Assembly (NCBI GenBank): GCA_950097245.1
Contig: CATNCS010000019.1
Location: 1 to 36,291, forward strand
DNA length: 36,291 nucleotides
Origin: an uncultured Oscillospiraceae bacterium
GTDB taxonomy: Bacteria; Bacillota; Clostridia; Oscillospirales; Oscillospiraceae
Reading direction: 5' to 3'
Part shown: positions 1-6,444 of the stretch, piece after piece
Numbering within the stretch: position 1 is the stretch's first letter
Layout: every line of letters begins with the position of its first letter
Position numbers and translations under genes: made by a program
Notes under the pieces: generated by a model
What the model saw: the letters and a program-made list of their open reading frames with translations, nothing else
Database searches by the model: none
What the model was told of the DNA's origin: nothing

Positions 1-615
1 CCCAAGACTGTGCTGCGGGTAATGAAGAAATATGAGGTGCTGGCGGAGATTCGCAGGCCGAGGAAATGGCAGCAGATGGGGCAGCAGGTCCGCAAATATG
101 AAAACCTGCTTAACCGGGAGTTTCACGCAGACAAGCCCAATAGCAAGTGGGTGACGGACATCTCCTACCTCCAAACCAGGCAAGGCATCTTGTATCTGTC
201 TATGATCCGGGACCTCTACGATAACAGCATTGTGGCCTATAAAACTGCCACGCGCCAGACTGTAGCTTTGGTGCTGGATACTGTTCGCCTTGCCGTACAA
301 AAGGAGAAGAAGACAGTCGCTGCGGAGTTGCAGCTCCACAGCGACCAGGGTGGTCAGTATACGTCCCAAGAGTATTTTGACCTGACTAAAAGATACGGCA
401 TCACGCCCTCCATGTCAAGACGCGGAAATTGTTATGACAATGCGATGGCAGAAAATTTCTTCTCCATCCTCAAGACAGAGTGTATCTACCGACAGAAAAT
501 TGCCACGTTCCGGCAAGCCAGGGCGTTAATTGATGATTTTATCTATTTTTACAATCATGAGCGCATCCAGATAAAGACTGGAGTGGCGCCGCTTTCGCTG
601 CGCCACTCCGCCTAA
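1..615 (+). CDS. IS3-family transposase (OrfB, DDE integrase), 5'-truncated by window edge
   Basis: This is the catalytic half of an IS3-family transposase, which cuts and joins the ends of its own element. The frame is open to base 1, so the true start lies outside the window. Numbering from the GTG at base 10, the DDE residues are D50 (in WVTDISY), D112 (in LHSDQGGQY) and E148 (in NAMAENFF), with the 35-residue D-E spacing of the rve integrase core. The C-terminus (YNHERIQ...PLSLR) is typical of IS3/IS150 OrfB. In this family OrfB is usually made by frameshifting from an upstream orfA, which is not visible here. The gene is clearly lower in GC than its neighbours, as expected of a transferred element. 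The copy looks intact as far as it can be seen. Confidence 0.93.
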   Translation, partial: PKTVLRVMKKYEVLAEIRRPRKWQQMGQQVRKYENLLNREFHADKPNSKWVTDISYLQTRQGILYLSMIRDLYDNSIVAYKTATRQTVALVLDTVRLAVQKEKKTVAAELQLHSDQGGQYTSQEYFDLTKRYGITPSMSRRGNCYDNAMAENFFSILKTECIYRQKIATFRQARALIDDFIYFYNHERIQIKTGVAPLSLRHSA

Positions 616-648
616 ATCCTTATTTTTCCTGCCTGTGGTCCCTTTTTT

Positions 649-677
649 GTACTGTCCGCACAATTTGGGGCGGTTCA
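649..677. repeat. Putative right terminal inverted repeat of the IS3-family element
   Basis: Some 35 bp after the transposase stop, the sequence from TGTACTGTCCGCAC to GGGGCGGTTCA has the look of an IS3/IS150-group right end: it terminates in CA, and its reverse complement begins TGAACCGCCCC. The left end and the target-site duplication are outside the window, so the exact boundary is inferred. Confidence 0.5.
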
Positions 678-730
678 AATTACCCGGGGCCCTTTGTGGG
701 GCGTTTCGGTTTGGATAAACGACAACCGCT

Positions 731-1651
731 TTACTTAATCATGGAGGCGACCTCGGCGGCGAAGTCATCTTCCTTCTTCTCAATACCCTCGCCGGTGGCG
801 AAGCGGGTAAAGGCCTTCACGGTGATCTTGCCGCCCAGCTCCTTGGCCACGGCGGCCACGTGCTTCTCCACGGAGATTTTGTTCTCCTTGACGAAGGCCT
901 GCTGGAGCAGGCAGTTCTCCTCGTAGTACTTGCCCAGCTTGCCCATGACGATGCCCTCCTTCACCTTCTCAGGCTTGGCGGCCATCTTGGGGTCGTTGGC
1001 CATGATGGCCAGCTGGATTTCCTTCTCCTTGTCCAGCACCTCCTGGCTCACGTTGGACTTGTCCAGATAGGTGGGGTTCATGGCGCAGATCTGCATAGCC
1101 ACGTCCTTGCCCAGCTCCACGACCTTATCGGCGTCGATGCCCTCGACCTCCAGGTTGACCAGCACGCCCACCTTGCCGTTCATGTGGACATAGGGGACGC
1201 TGACGCCCTCAGCGTAGCGGACAAAGCGGCGGATCTGAATGTTCTCGCCGATGGCCAGCACCTTGTCGGCGGTGACGTCGGCGATGGTGCGGTCGGTGCC
1301 GGGGTACTTGCAGGCCTTCAGGGCCTCCACGTCGGCGGGGTCGTCCGTGGCCACCACAGAGGCCACGTCCTTGACAAAGCCCTGGAACACGTCGTTCTTG
1401 GCCACAAAGTCGGTCTGGGAGTTGACCTCAATGAGAACGCCCACGCCGTTGTCGGCGGCGATAGCCAGGGACACGCCCTCGGCGGCCACCTTGCCGGCCT
1501 TCTTGGTCTGGGCGGCAAGTCCTTTCTCACGCAGCCACTCAATGGCCTTGTCGAAGTCGCCGTCGGCCTCTACCAGGGCCTTCTTGCAGTCCATCATGCC
1601 AACGCCGGTCATCTCGCGCAGCTTCTGTACGTCTTTCGCAGTGATTGCCAT
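731..1651 (-). CDS. tsf: Translation elongation factor Ts
   Basis: EF-Ts is the nucleotide exchange factor that regenerates EF-Tu-GTP in the cytoplasm. The 306-residue product has the N-terminal UBA-like domain with the family signature LREMTGVGMMDCKKAL (residues 12-27) and the core signature NSQTDFVAKND (about residues 77-87), followed by the dimerisation repeats. The length is normal for Firmicutes. The start is set by a good GGAGG RBS seven to nine bases before the ATG. It follows rpsB on the same strand, the classic rpsB-tsf operon, but the gap carries a palindromic REP pair (1686-1748). No convincing terminator was seen after the stop. An IS3-family end lies only about 50 bp downstream, so the native 3' region may have been disturbed. 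Confidence 0.98.
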   Translation of the reverse strand: MAITAKDVQKLREMTGVGMMDCKKALVEADGDFDKAIEWLREKGLAAQTKKAGKVAAEGVSLAIAADNGVGVLIEVNSQTDFVAKNDVFQGFVKDVASVVATDDPADVEALKACKYPGTDRTIADVTADKVLAIGENIQIRRFVRYAEGVSVPYVHMNGKVGVLVNLEVEGIDADKVVELGKDVAMQICAMNPTYLDKSNVSQEVLDKEKEIQLAIMANDPKMAAKPEKVKEGIVMGKLGKYYEENCLLQQAFVKENKISVEKHVAAVAKELGGKITVKAFTRFATGEGIEKKEDDFAAEVASMIK

Positions 1652-1685
1652 AATATATTACCTCCAAATTGATTGATATCGCAAT

Positions 1686-1748
1686 GTAGGGGCCGCCGCC
1701 CTCGGCGGCCCGTTTGCGATGCGGGGCGGCGAGGGCGCCGCCCCCTAC
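1686..1748. repeat. REP inverted pair A (between rpsB and tsf)
   Basis: Two GTAG-hairpin units face outward. The left unit is GTAG then GGGCCGCC / GGCGGCCC with loop GCCCTC. The right unit, on the opposite strand, pairs GGGGCGGC with GCCGCCCC around GAGGGC, the complement of the left loop, and ends CTAC. The pair will be transcribed in the rpsB-tsf message, where it could affect mRNA stability or the rpsB:tsf ratio (inference). Confidence 0.8.
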
Positions 1749-1766
1749 AAAATGTCTGTTGTTTTA

Positions 1767-2501
1767 TTATTCCGCAACGGCGGGAGCGGCCTCGGCCTCA
1801 GCGGCGGGGGCGGCGTCCTGGCCCTGGCGGCCCTCCTGGATGGCGTTGGCCATGACGGAGGAGATCAGCTTGATGGCGCGGATGGCGTCGTCGTTGCCGG
1901 GGATGACGTAGTCAATCTCGTCGGGGTCGCAGTTGGTGTCTACGATGGCCACGATGGGGATGTGGAGCTTGCGGGCCTCGTTGATGGCGTTGCGCTCCTT
2001 CCGGGGGTCCACCACGAACAGGGCGCCGGGGAGCTTGCGCATCTCGGTGACGCCGCCCAGGTACTTCTCCAGCTTGGCGATCTCGCCCATGTGCTTGATG
2101 ACTTCCTTCTTGGGCAGCATGTCGAAGGTGCCGTCCTCCTGCATCTTCTTCAGCTGGGCCAGACGCTCCACCCGGCCCCGCATGGTCTTAAAGTTGGTGA
2201 GCATACCGCCCAGCCAGCGGGCGTTCACCCAGTACATGCCCACGCGGCTGGCCTCTTCCTTGATGGCCTCCTGGGCCTGCTTCTTGGTGCCCACGAACAG
2301 CAGGGTCTCGCCCTTCTCCCCCAGGGAGCGGACGAAGTTGTAGGCCTCCTCCAGCTTCTTCACCGTCTTCTGGAGATCGATGATGTAGATCCCGTTGCGC
2401 TCGGTGTAAATGTAGGTGGCCATTTTGGGGTTCCACCGGCGGGTCTGGTGGCCGAAGTGGACCCCGGCCTCCAGCAGCTGCTTCATAGATACGACTGCCA
2501 T
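1767..2501 (-). CDS. rpsB: 30S ribosomal protein S2
   Basis: Ribosomal protein S2 sits on the head and body junction of the 30S subunit. The 244-residue protein begins [19 protein letters not shown] and contains the family blocks RRWNPKM, GTKKQAQ and RWLGGMLTN, then VDPRKE and VDTNCDPD. The length is typical, with an Ala/Glu-rich C-terminal tail. The start has a strong AGGAGG RBS. It is the first gene of the rpsB-tsf operon. A well-formed sigma-A promoter lies about 115 bp upstream, and the leader between has competing hairpins that could support autogenous control. Confidence 0.98.
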   Translation of the reverse strand: MAVVSMKQLLEAGVHFGHQTRRWNPKMATYIYTERNGIYIIDLQKTVKKLEEAYNFVRSLGEKGETLLFVGTKKQAQEAIKEEASRVGMYWVNARWLGGMLTNFKTMRGRVERLAQLKKMQEDGTFDMLPKKEVIKHMGEIAKLEKYLGGVTEMRKLPGALFVVDPRKERNAINEARKLHIPIVAIVDTNCDPDEIDYVIPGNDDAIRAIKLISSVMANAIQEGRQGQDAAPAAEAEAAPAVAE

Positions 2502-2551
2502 AGTTTGTTTCCTCCTGTTTTTCAGTTAGTCTTCTGGGGGCATCATGTCCT

Positions 2552-2592
2552 CCGCCAACCCGGTTTGCCCGGGCACCGGGCGGATGATCCGC
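2552..2592 (-). promoter_or_regulatory. Structured leader of rpsB mRNA, possible autoregulatory element
   Basis: In the transcribed leader, CCGCC (2552-2556) can pair with GGCGG (2579-2583), enclosing a second stem CCCGG / CCGGG (2559-2563 with 2569-2573). The same GCGG at 2580-2583 can instead pair with CCGC at 2589-2592 to make a small hairpin. The two folds exclude each other. S2 leaders are autoregulated in some bacteria; that this one is regulatory is inference from structure only. Confidence 0.35.
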
Positions 2593-2615
2593 ACTCCCAC
2601 GCATAATGCCTTGGT

Positions 2616-2644
2616 AGTATACCACAACTGTTTTTCTATTGCAA
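2616..2644 (-). promoter_or_regulatory. Sigma-A promoter of rpsB-tsf
   Basis: On the minus strand, a -35 TTGCAA (2639-2644) and a -10 TATACT (2616-2621) are separated by exactly 17 bp. Transcription should start near 2609, giving a leader of about 108 nt. Confidence 0.75.
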
Positions 2645-2742
2645 CAGTTTTTTCCTGATTTTCCGAAAAATATTCCGTGATATGCGTCTTTCGCCACAAG
2701 AAGCGTCCTTTCCGGTGGATTCTTTTGCCCCCGCCGCATAGA

Positions 2743-3306
2743 ATGGCAGGAGAGGGGGCGGAGACGTTGGAGGAGCGGCTGAACATGGGGGGCGGCGGGG
2801 TGCTGACCCTGCGGCAGGAGGGCCCGCAGGTACATATGAAAGCGGAGCGGCCGGCGGACGGGAAGGGGCTATATAAGGTGTGGCTCCACGGCGACCAGGG
2901 GGGCCAGCTGCTGCTTGGCACCCTGGTTCCGGAAAACGGGACTCTGCGGCTGGGCCGCACCCTGTCCGTCGGCGCCCTGGAGCGGGCGGGCTGCTGGCCC
3001 CGGTTCCGGGCGGAGGCGGTGCTGGCCTTCGCCTTCGGCGCGCCCTCCGGGGGGCGGTGGTACTGCGAGCAGCACCCGGACCAGCTGGTGGCCGACCCGG
3101 TGCTCCGGGCCCGGCTCCGGGGGGCCATGCTCTGCCGGAGAGGGGAGGAGGGCTTCTCCCTGTCCGCCCCCTTCCGCACCGACCGGCCCGTGTCCCTGGC
3201 CGCCCTGTTCTGTCTGGCCCGGGTGGAGCGCCGGGAGGGCCAGCTCCATATGGTCTGGGAATTTGATTCGGAGGGCAATCCAAAAGTTCCGCATAAGAAG
3301 GAATAA
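2743..3306 (+). CDS. Conserved-type hypothetical protein
   Basis: I do not recognise this as a named family. The product from the ATG at 2743 is 187 residues, soluble, without signal peptide or membrane segment, rich in Gly, Arg and Leu. It starts MAGEGAETLEERLN, followed by a segment alternating hydrophobic and charged residues (GVLTLRQEG, LYKVWLHG, LLLGTLVPENGTLRLGRTLSV) that reads like a beta-sheet domain. The start is uncertain. An in-frame ATG at 2677 lies further up, a TTG at 2767 has a purine-rich RBS, and an ATG at 2785 has the best RBS (GGAGGAG, 9 bp away). It lies divergent from rpsB and 58 bp upstream of a small gene and a CotF-like gene, so a sporulation link is possible but unproven. 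Confidence 0.6.
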   Translation: MAGEGAETLEERLNMGGGGVLTLRQEGPQVHMKAERPADGKGLYKVWLHGDQGGQLLLGTLVPENGTLRLGRTLSVGALERAGCWPRFRAEAVLAFAFGAPSGGRWYCEQHPDQLVADPVLRARLRGAMLCRRGEEGFSLSAPFRTDRPVSLAALFCLARVERREGQLHMVWEFDSEGNPKVPHKKE

Positions 3307-3364
3307 CTTGGACAGACTAACTGCCAGTAACGGAGAATTTCTCCGCTTGAAAGGAGGCAGTTTT

Positions 3365-3550
3365 ATGCCCAATCTCACCAGCAAGGAGCTCACCGCCCTG
3401 TCCGACCAGCTGGACTTCGAGCGGGTGCTTCACTGCAAGTACCTCTCCGCCGTCCAGGAGAGCCAGGACCAGGAGCTGAAGGACAAATTTCAGTCCTGCG
3501 CCAGCCTTCACCTGCAAAACTACAACACCCTGCTCACCCATCTGCGTTGA
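3365..3550 (+). CDS. Small 61-residue protein, companion of CotF-like coat gene
   Basis: A 61-residue protein (MPNLTSKELTALSDQLDFER...) with a strong AAAGGAGG RBS eight bases before the ATG. It is mostly helical in appearance, with a repeated pattern of Leu and charged residues and one HCKY motif, and ends in NTLLTHLR. It is followed 16 bp later by a CotF-family gene with its own RBS. In Clostridia CotF genes often come with a short helical partner of this kind, and the two are probably co-expressed during sporulation. Function is inferred only from that pairing. Confidence 0.72.
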   Translation: MPNLTSKELTALSDQLDFERVLHCKYLSAVQESQDQELKDKFQSCASLHLQNYNTLLTHLR

Positions 3551-3566
3551 CAAAGGAGGAACCGCC

Positions 3567-3824
3567 ATGAACGACCAGGAACGAATCACGGATTTTCTGT
3601 GCAGTGAGAAGAAGATGAGCGCCAACTACGACACCTTCGCCTCGGAGTGCGTCAACCTGTCCCTGCGGGACGACTTTCTCAACATCTTCAACCAGAGCCA
3701 CCAGACCCAGAGCGACCTGTTCAAGCTGGCCCAGTCCAAGGGCTGGTACCAGGTGGAGCAGGCCCCCCAGAGCAAGGTGAGCCAGGCCTACACCAGGTTC
3801 TCCAACCAGCAGCCCACGGCGTAA
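3567..3824 (+). CDS. Spore coat protein, CotF family
   Basis: An 85-residue CotF-type (PF07875-like) spore coat protein. The chain is helical, with DFLCSEKKMSANYDTFASE near residues 10-28 and the family-style ending SDLFKLAQSKGWYQVEQAPQ (GWY at about 59-61). These proteins are structural coat or ferritin-like helical-bundle proteins deposited on the forespore. A GGAGG RBS precedes the ATG. The upstream 61-residue gene and this one are tightly spaced and end at tandem terminators. Its presence argues that the host forms spores or descends from spore formers. Confidence 0.82.
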   Translation: MNDQERITDFLCSEKKMSANYDTFASECVNLSLRDDFLNIFNQSHQTQSDLFKLAQSKGWYQVEQAPQSKVSQAYTRFSNQQPTA

Positions 3825-3830
3825 TATACT

Positions 3831-3872
3831 CAGCGGGGGTTCTGCATCGGCAGAGCCCCCGCTGTCTCTCTT
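3831..3872 (+). terminator. Rho-independent terminator after the cotF-like gene
   Basis: A 14-bp stem (3832-3845 with 3850-3863, one G-T pair) with an ATCG loop is followed by GTCTCTCTT. It ends the small-gene/cotF unit. Confidence 0.75.
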
Positions 3873-3888
3873 GACGGATTATTCCTTC

Positions 3889-3910
3889 TCCCCCGGCGGG
3901 GGAATTTTTT
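3889..3910 (+). terminator. Second, backup terminator before convergent trxA
   Basis: TCCCCC / GGGGGA with a GGC loop is followed by ATTTTTT on the plus strand. It backs up the preceding terminator and overlaps the last codon of convergent trxA. Confidence 0.65.
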
Positions 3911-4220
3911 ACAGGTGCTCCTCCAGCACCTGGACAAAGGCGTCGGGGGGCATGACCCCCACCTTGCGGTCGATCTCCCTGCCGTCCTTGAAAAAGATGA
4001 CCGTGGGGATGCCGCTGACCTGGTAGCCCATGGCCAGCTCCGGCTCCTCGTCGGTGTTCACCTTGCCGATGACGGCCCTGCCCTCATATTGTTCCGCCAG
4101 GCTCTCAATCACCGGACCCAGCATCTGACAGGGACCGCACCACTCGGCCCAGAAGTCCACCATCATCAGCCCGCCCTCAGCCAGGGCCTTGTCAAAGGTC
4201 TCCTTGTTAAAATGAATCAT
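3909..4220 (-). CDS. trxA: Thioredoxin
   Basis: A small cytoplasmic dithiol-disulfide oxidoreductase. The 103-residue product contains the redox motif WCGPC (C28, C31) in the context VDFWAEWCGPCQ, the conserved GKVNTDEEPELA stretch, and the cis-proline loop SGIPTVIFFKDG. The length is standard. An upstream in-frame ATG at 4376 is rejected: the extension is Arg/Gly-rich and overlaps the reductase gene in another frame, whereas the ATG at 4220 has a GGAAGGAG RBS. It follows the thioredoxin reductase gene by 50 bp, so the two form an electron-transfer operon. A single REP hairpin sits between them. Confidence 0.96.
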   Translation of the reverse strand: MIHFNKETFDKALAEGGLMMVDFWAEWCGPCQMLGPVIESLAEQYEGRAVIGKVNTDEEPELAMGYQVSGIPTVIFFKDGREIDRKVGVMPPDAFVQVLEEHL

Positions 4221-4257
4221 TGCGCATTGCTCCTTCCTGTTTGTAAAATATTGTCCT

Positions 4258-4281
4258 GTAGGGGCGCATATCATGCGCCCG
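4258..4281 (+). repeat. Single REP unit B at the trxB stop codon
   Basis: GTAG followed by a perfect 8-bp stem GGGCGCAT / ATGCGCCC with loop ATC. The stop codon of the minus-strand reductase gene (complement of 4271-4273) lies in the loop and stem edge, so the last codons of that protein are written by the REP. Confidence 0.7.
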
Positions 4282-5131
4282 CGGGCGGATTCGCGTCCAG
4301 ATATTCGCAGGCGGACAGGGCGGCCACGTGGCCCTCTCCCACCGCCTTGGAAATCTGGAGCGGCCCGCCGGTGCAATCCCCGGCGGCAAAGACGCCGGCC
4401 ACATTGGTGGCCATCCGCCGGTCCACCCGGATAAACCCCTCCTCCGTCTCCAGGGCAGGGAGCAGGTCGGTGGGGGCCACCGCCCGGCGGAGGATGAACA
4501 CCCCGGCACAGGGGAGGAGGGCGCCGTCTGCCTCCAGCCCGGTGACGGTCTGTTCCCCCTTGACGGCCAGCTTTCCCGCCTGCACGCAGGGGATGTCCTT
4601 GTCCAGCCCCTCAGGCCGGAGGGGGGAGACGTAGGTCACCTGACAGCCAAGGGATCTCAGGTAGTTGGCCTCCTGGGGGGCGTCCGGGGCCAGGCCCACC
4701 ACAGCCACCGGCCGGTTCCGGTAGAGCATCCCGTCGCAGGTGGCGCAGTAGCTCACCCCCCGGCCCAGGTACTCCGCCTCGCCGGGGTACTTGGCGTTCC
4801 GGACCACCCCGGGGGCCAGAATCAGAGCCTTTCCCTGGCAGACCTGGCTGCCCACGGTGAGAGAAAAGCCCTTCCAGGCCAGCAGGGACAGCGCTTTGCC
4901 CACAACAAAGTCCGTCCCCAGGGCCTGCGCGTGGCGGACAAACTCCTCCAGCAGCTCCAGGCCCGTGCGTCCGGGGAGACCGGGGTAGTTGTCCACCCGC
5001 TCCGCCTTCGCCAGGGGGCTGTCCTGCCAGCGGCCGCCGATGACCAGAACGGACTTGTCCCGGCCCCGGGCGGCCACCGCCGCCGCCAGCCCCGCGGGGC
5101 CGGAGCCCAGCACCATAATATCGTAGCTCAT
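4271..5131 (-). CDS. trxB: Thioredoxin reductase-like flavoprotein lacking usual NADPH motifs
   Basis: An FAD enzyme that should reduce the adjacent thioredoxin. The 286-residue chain has an N-terminal FAD Rossmann motif GSGPAG (9-14), the redox pair CATC (129-132) in SYCATCDG, and the C-terminal FAD motif GVFAAGDCTGG (246-256). What is missing is the NADPH site: the usual GGGxSA is replaced by VVGLAPDAPQEA (144-155), and the HRRxxxR ribose-phosphate motif by VSPLRPEG. The chain is also shorter than the roughly 310-320 residues of NADPH enzymes. Clostridial ferredoxin-dependent flavin thioredoxin reductases (FFTR) show this kind of loss, so ferredoxin or an unknown donor is plausible. The C-terminus ends inside a REP hairpin. 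The ATG is preceded by GGGAGGG. Confidence 0.88.
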   Translation of the reverse strand: MSYDIMVLGSGPAGLAAAVAARGRDKSVLVIGGRWQDSPLAKAERVDNYPGLPGRTGLELLEEFVRHAQALGTDFVVGKALSLLAWKGFSLTVGSQVCQGKALILAPGVVRNAKYPGEAEYLGRGVSYCATCDGMLYRNRPVAVVGLAPDAPQEANYLRSLGCQVTYVSPLRPEGLDKDIPCVQAGKLAVKGEQTVTGLEADGALLPCAGVFILRRAVAPTDLLPALETEEGFIRVDRRMATNVAGVFAAGDCTGGPLQISKAVGEGHVAALSACEYLDANPPAGA

Positions 5132-5183
5132 ACCGTCCCTCCCTGTACCTGATTATCATGCCCCTTTTAGGGAAAAGCTTTCA

Positions 5184-5224
5184 TAAAAAGCCGGACGCGG
5201 CTCTCCATATCACAGGGAGTCCGG
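5184..5224 (-). terminator. Terminator of the SLH/hydrolase gene
   Basis: On the minus strand CCGGAC pairs with GTCCGG, with an inner TCC/GGA, followed by CTTTTTAT. It lies just after the stop of the gene at 5226-6302 and insulates it from trxB-trxA. Confidence 0.6.
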
Positions 5225-5225
5225 A

Positions 5226-6302
5226 TCAGAAGGGATACCGGGTGCGGACATAGAAATTCTCCTCCTCCAGCTCCTGACGGGTGATCTCCCGGTCCCAGTG
5301 AATCGTTTCGTCGTAGTTTCCCTCGGTCACGATCACGCTGTCTTCGCGCTTCTCCAGCACCACCACCGTATGGGTGTCCTCCCGCGTCCGGAGAATGTCC
5401 CCCGCCCGGAGCCTGTCGAAATTGGAGTGGACGGCGGTGAGCGGCAGCGCTCCAAACACCGTGTCGCTGAGCAGGAATGCGAAGGCAGCACAGCCGTGGC
5501 CCCTGAAATACAGCGTCTGAGAGGTGTAGTGGTTGTCCTCGTTGGTCCAGCGCATTCCCTCCGGATAGCTGCGCCGCAGGCCGTTTATGATCTCACGGAC
5601 GTTGTCCTCCGTAATCTCCTTCCCGTTGGCCAGCCGCGCGTCTGTCTGCGCCTTCCGGTCCGCCCCCGTTGTGACGGCGTCGTAGAGGGAGCAGAGCACG
5701 GTGGCGGCCTGGGCCCGGTCCATGGTGGCCTCGGGGGAGAAGCCGCTGCCCGTGCCGCTGAGCAGCTTCATAGACCAGCAGGTGAGCACGGCGTCCCTGT
5801 TCCGGCCCGTCACGTCGTTCACATCGTCGATTTCCATTCTGGCCCAGGCCTTGTCCACCTCGGTGGGCAGCTGCTTGTTCTCCGCCTGGAGGTAGTTGTA
5901 CATCATCTGCGCCATGATTTCACGGGGGACAGGCTGGCCGCTCTGACTGTCCCACGCGTCTCGATTGGCCATGACGGTGCCGTCCCACAGCCCGTGGCTG
6001 TCGGCCACGGCGCAGTAGGGCGCCCACCACGCCCCGGTGTTTCCCTCCGCGGCCCGCTTCACCTCGTCCCGGTAGCGGATGGAGCACAGCATCACGGCGT
6101 ACTCCCGATAGCTCACCTTGCTGTCCGGGGCGTAGCGCCCGTCGCCCATGCCGTTGACCAGGCCCAGGGAGGCGGCCCGCTCAATATAGGGGGCGGCCCA
6201 GTTGCCCTCCTTCACGTCGGTGAAGGTCCCCGCGGCAAGGGCGGGGGTGCACAGCCCCAGACACAGTGCCAGTGACAGCAGGGCGGAGATCACTTTTTTC
6301 AT
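5226..6302 (-). CDS. Secreted SLH-domain protein with C-terminal cysteine-hydrolase-like domain
   Basis: An exported surface protein of 358 residues. Residues 1-24 are a signal peptide with an AxA-type cleavage site (PALAAG). Three S-layer homology repeats follow (roughly 25-75, 85-140 and 150-200), with the typical FTDV..GNWAAPYIERA and the weaker PEATMDRAQAATVL; these bind secondary cell-wall polymers. The C-terminal 100 residues contain GHGCAAFAFLLSD, then a DILRTREDTHTVVVLEK block and VIVTEGNYDETIHWDREITR. This Cys...His arrangement looks like a papain-fold or CHAP/NlpC-type amidase, which would make it a wall-bound peptidase or amidase. The catalytic assignment is inference. It has its own promoter and terminator and is divergent from glnS. 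Confidence 0.8.
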   Translation of the reverse strand: MKKVISALLSLALCLGLCTPALAAGTFTDVKEGNWAAPYIERAASLGLVNGMGDGRYAPDSKVSYREYAVMLCSIRYRDEVKRAAEGNTGAWWAPYCAVADSHGLWDGTVMANRDAWDSQSGQPVPREIMAQMMYNYLQAENKQLPTEVDKAWARMEIDDVNDVTGRNRDAVLTCWSMKLLSGTGSGFSPEATMDRAQAATVLCSLYDAVTTGADRKAQTDARLANGKEITEDNVREIINGLRRSYPEGMRWTNEDNHYTSQTLYFRGHGCAAFAFLLSDTVFGALPLTAVHSNFDRLRAGDILRTREDTHTVVVLEKREDSVIVTEGNYDETIHWDREITRQELEEENFYVRTRYPF

Positions 6303-6342
6303 CGGTCTGCTTCCTCCTTATATTCTGCTGGAATCAAGACCA

Positions 6343-6371
6343 AATATAGCACATTTTTTTGGAGATGGCAA
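6343..6371 (-). promoter_or_regulatory. Sigma-A promoter of the SLH/hydrolase gene
   Basis: Minus-strand -35 TTGCCA (6366-6371) and -10 TATATT (6343-6348) with a 17-bp spacer. An AGGAGG RBS follows before the ATG at 6302. Confidence 0.7.
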
Positions 6372-6386
6372 GGGAGAAGGAAATAC

Positions 6387-6415
6387 TTGCAAGACGGACG
6401 TTTCTGGTGTAAAAT
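6387..6415 (+). promoter_or_regulatory. Sigma-A promoter of glnS
   Basis: -35 TTGCAA (6387-6392), 17-bp spacer, -10 TAAAAT (6410-6415). The predicted start gives a leader of only about 23 nt, which leaves no room for a T-box riboswitch. Confidence 0.7.
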
Positions 6416-6444
6416 AACCCCATTGACAAAGGAGGAGAGAGCCC

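Noticed and set aside
3330-3344. CGGAGAA-T-TTCTCCG palindrome upstream of the 61-residue gene, possible operator.
   Set aside because: Single, short and close to the RBS; nothing supports a specific regulator.
6416-6444. Possible T-box leader for glnS.
   Set aside because: The leader from the predicted promoter is too short to hold one.
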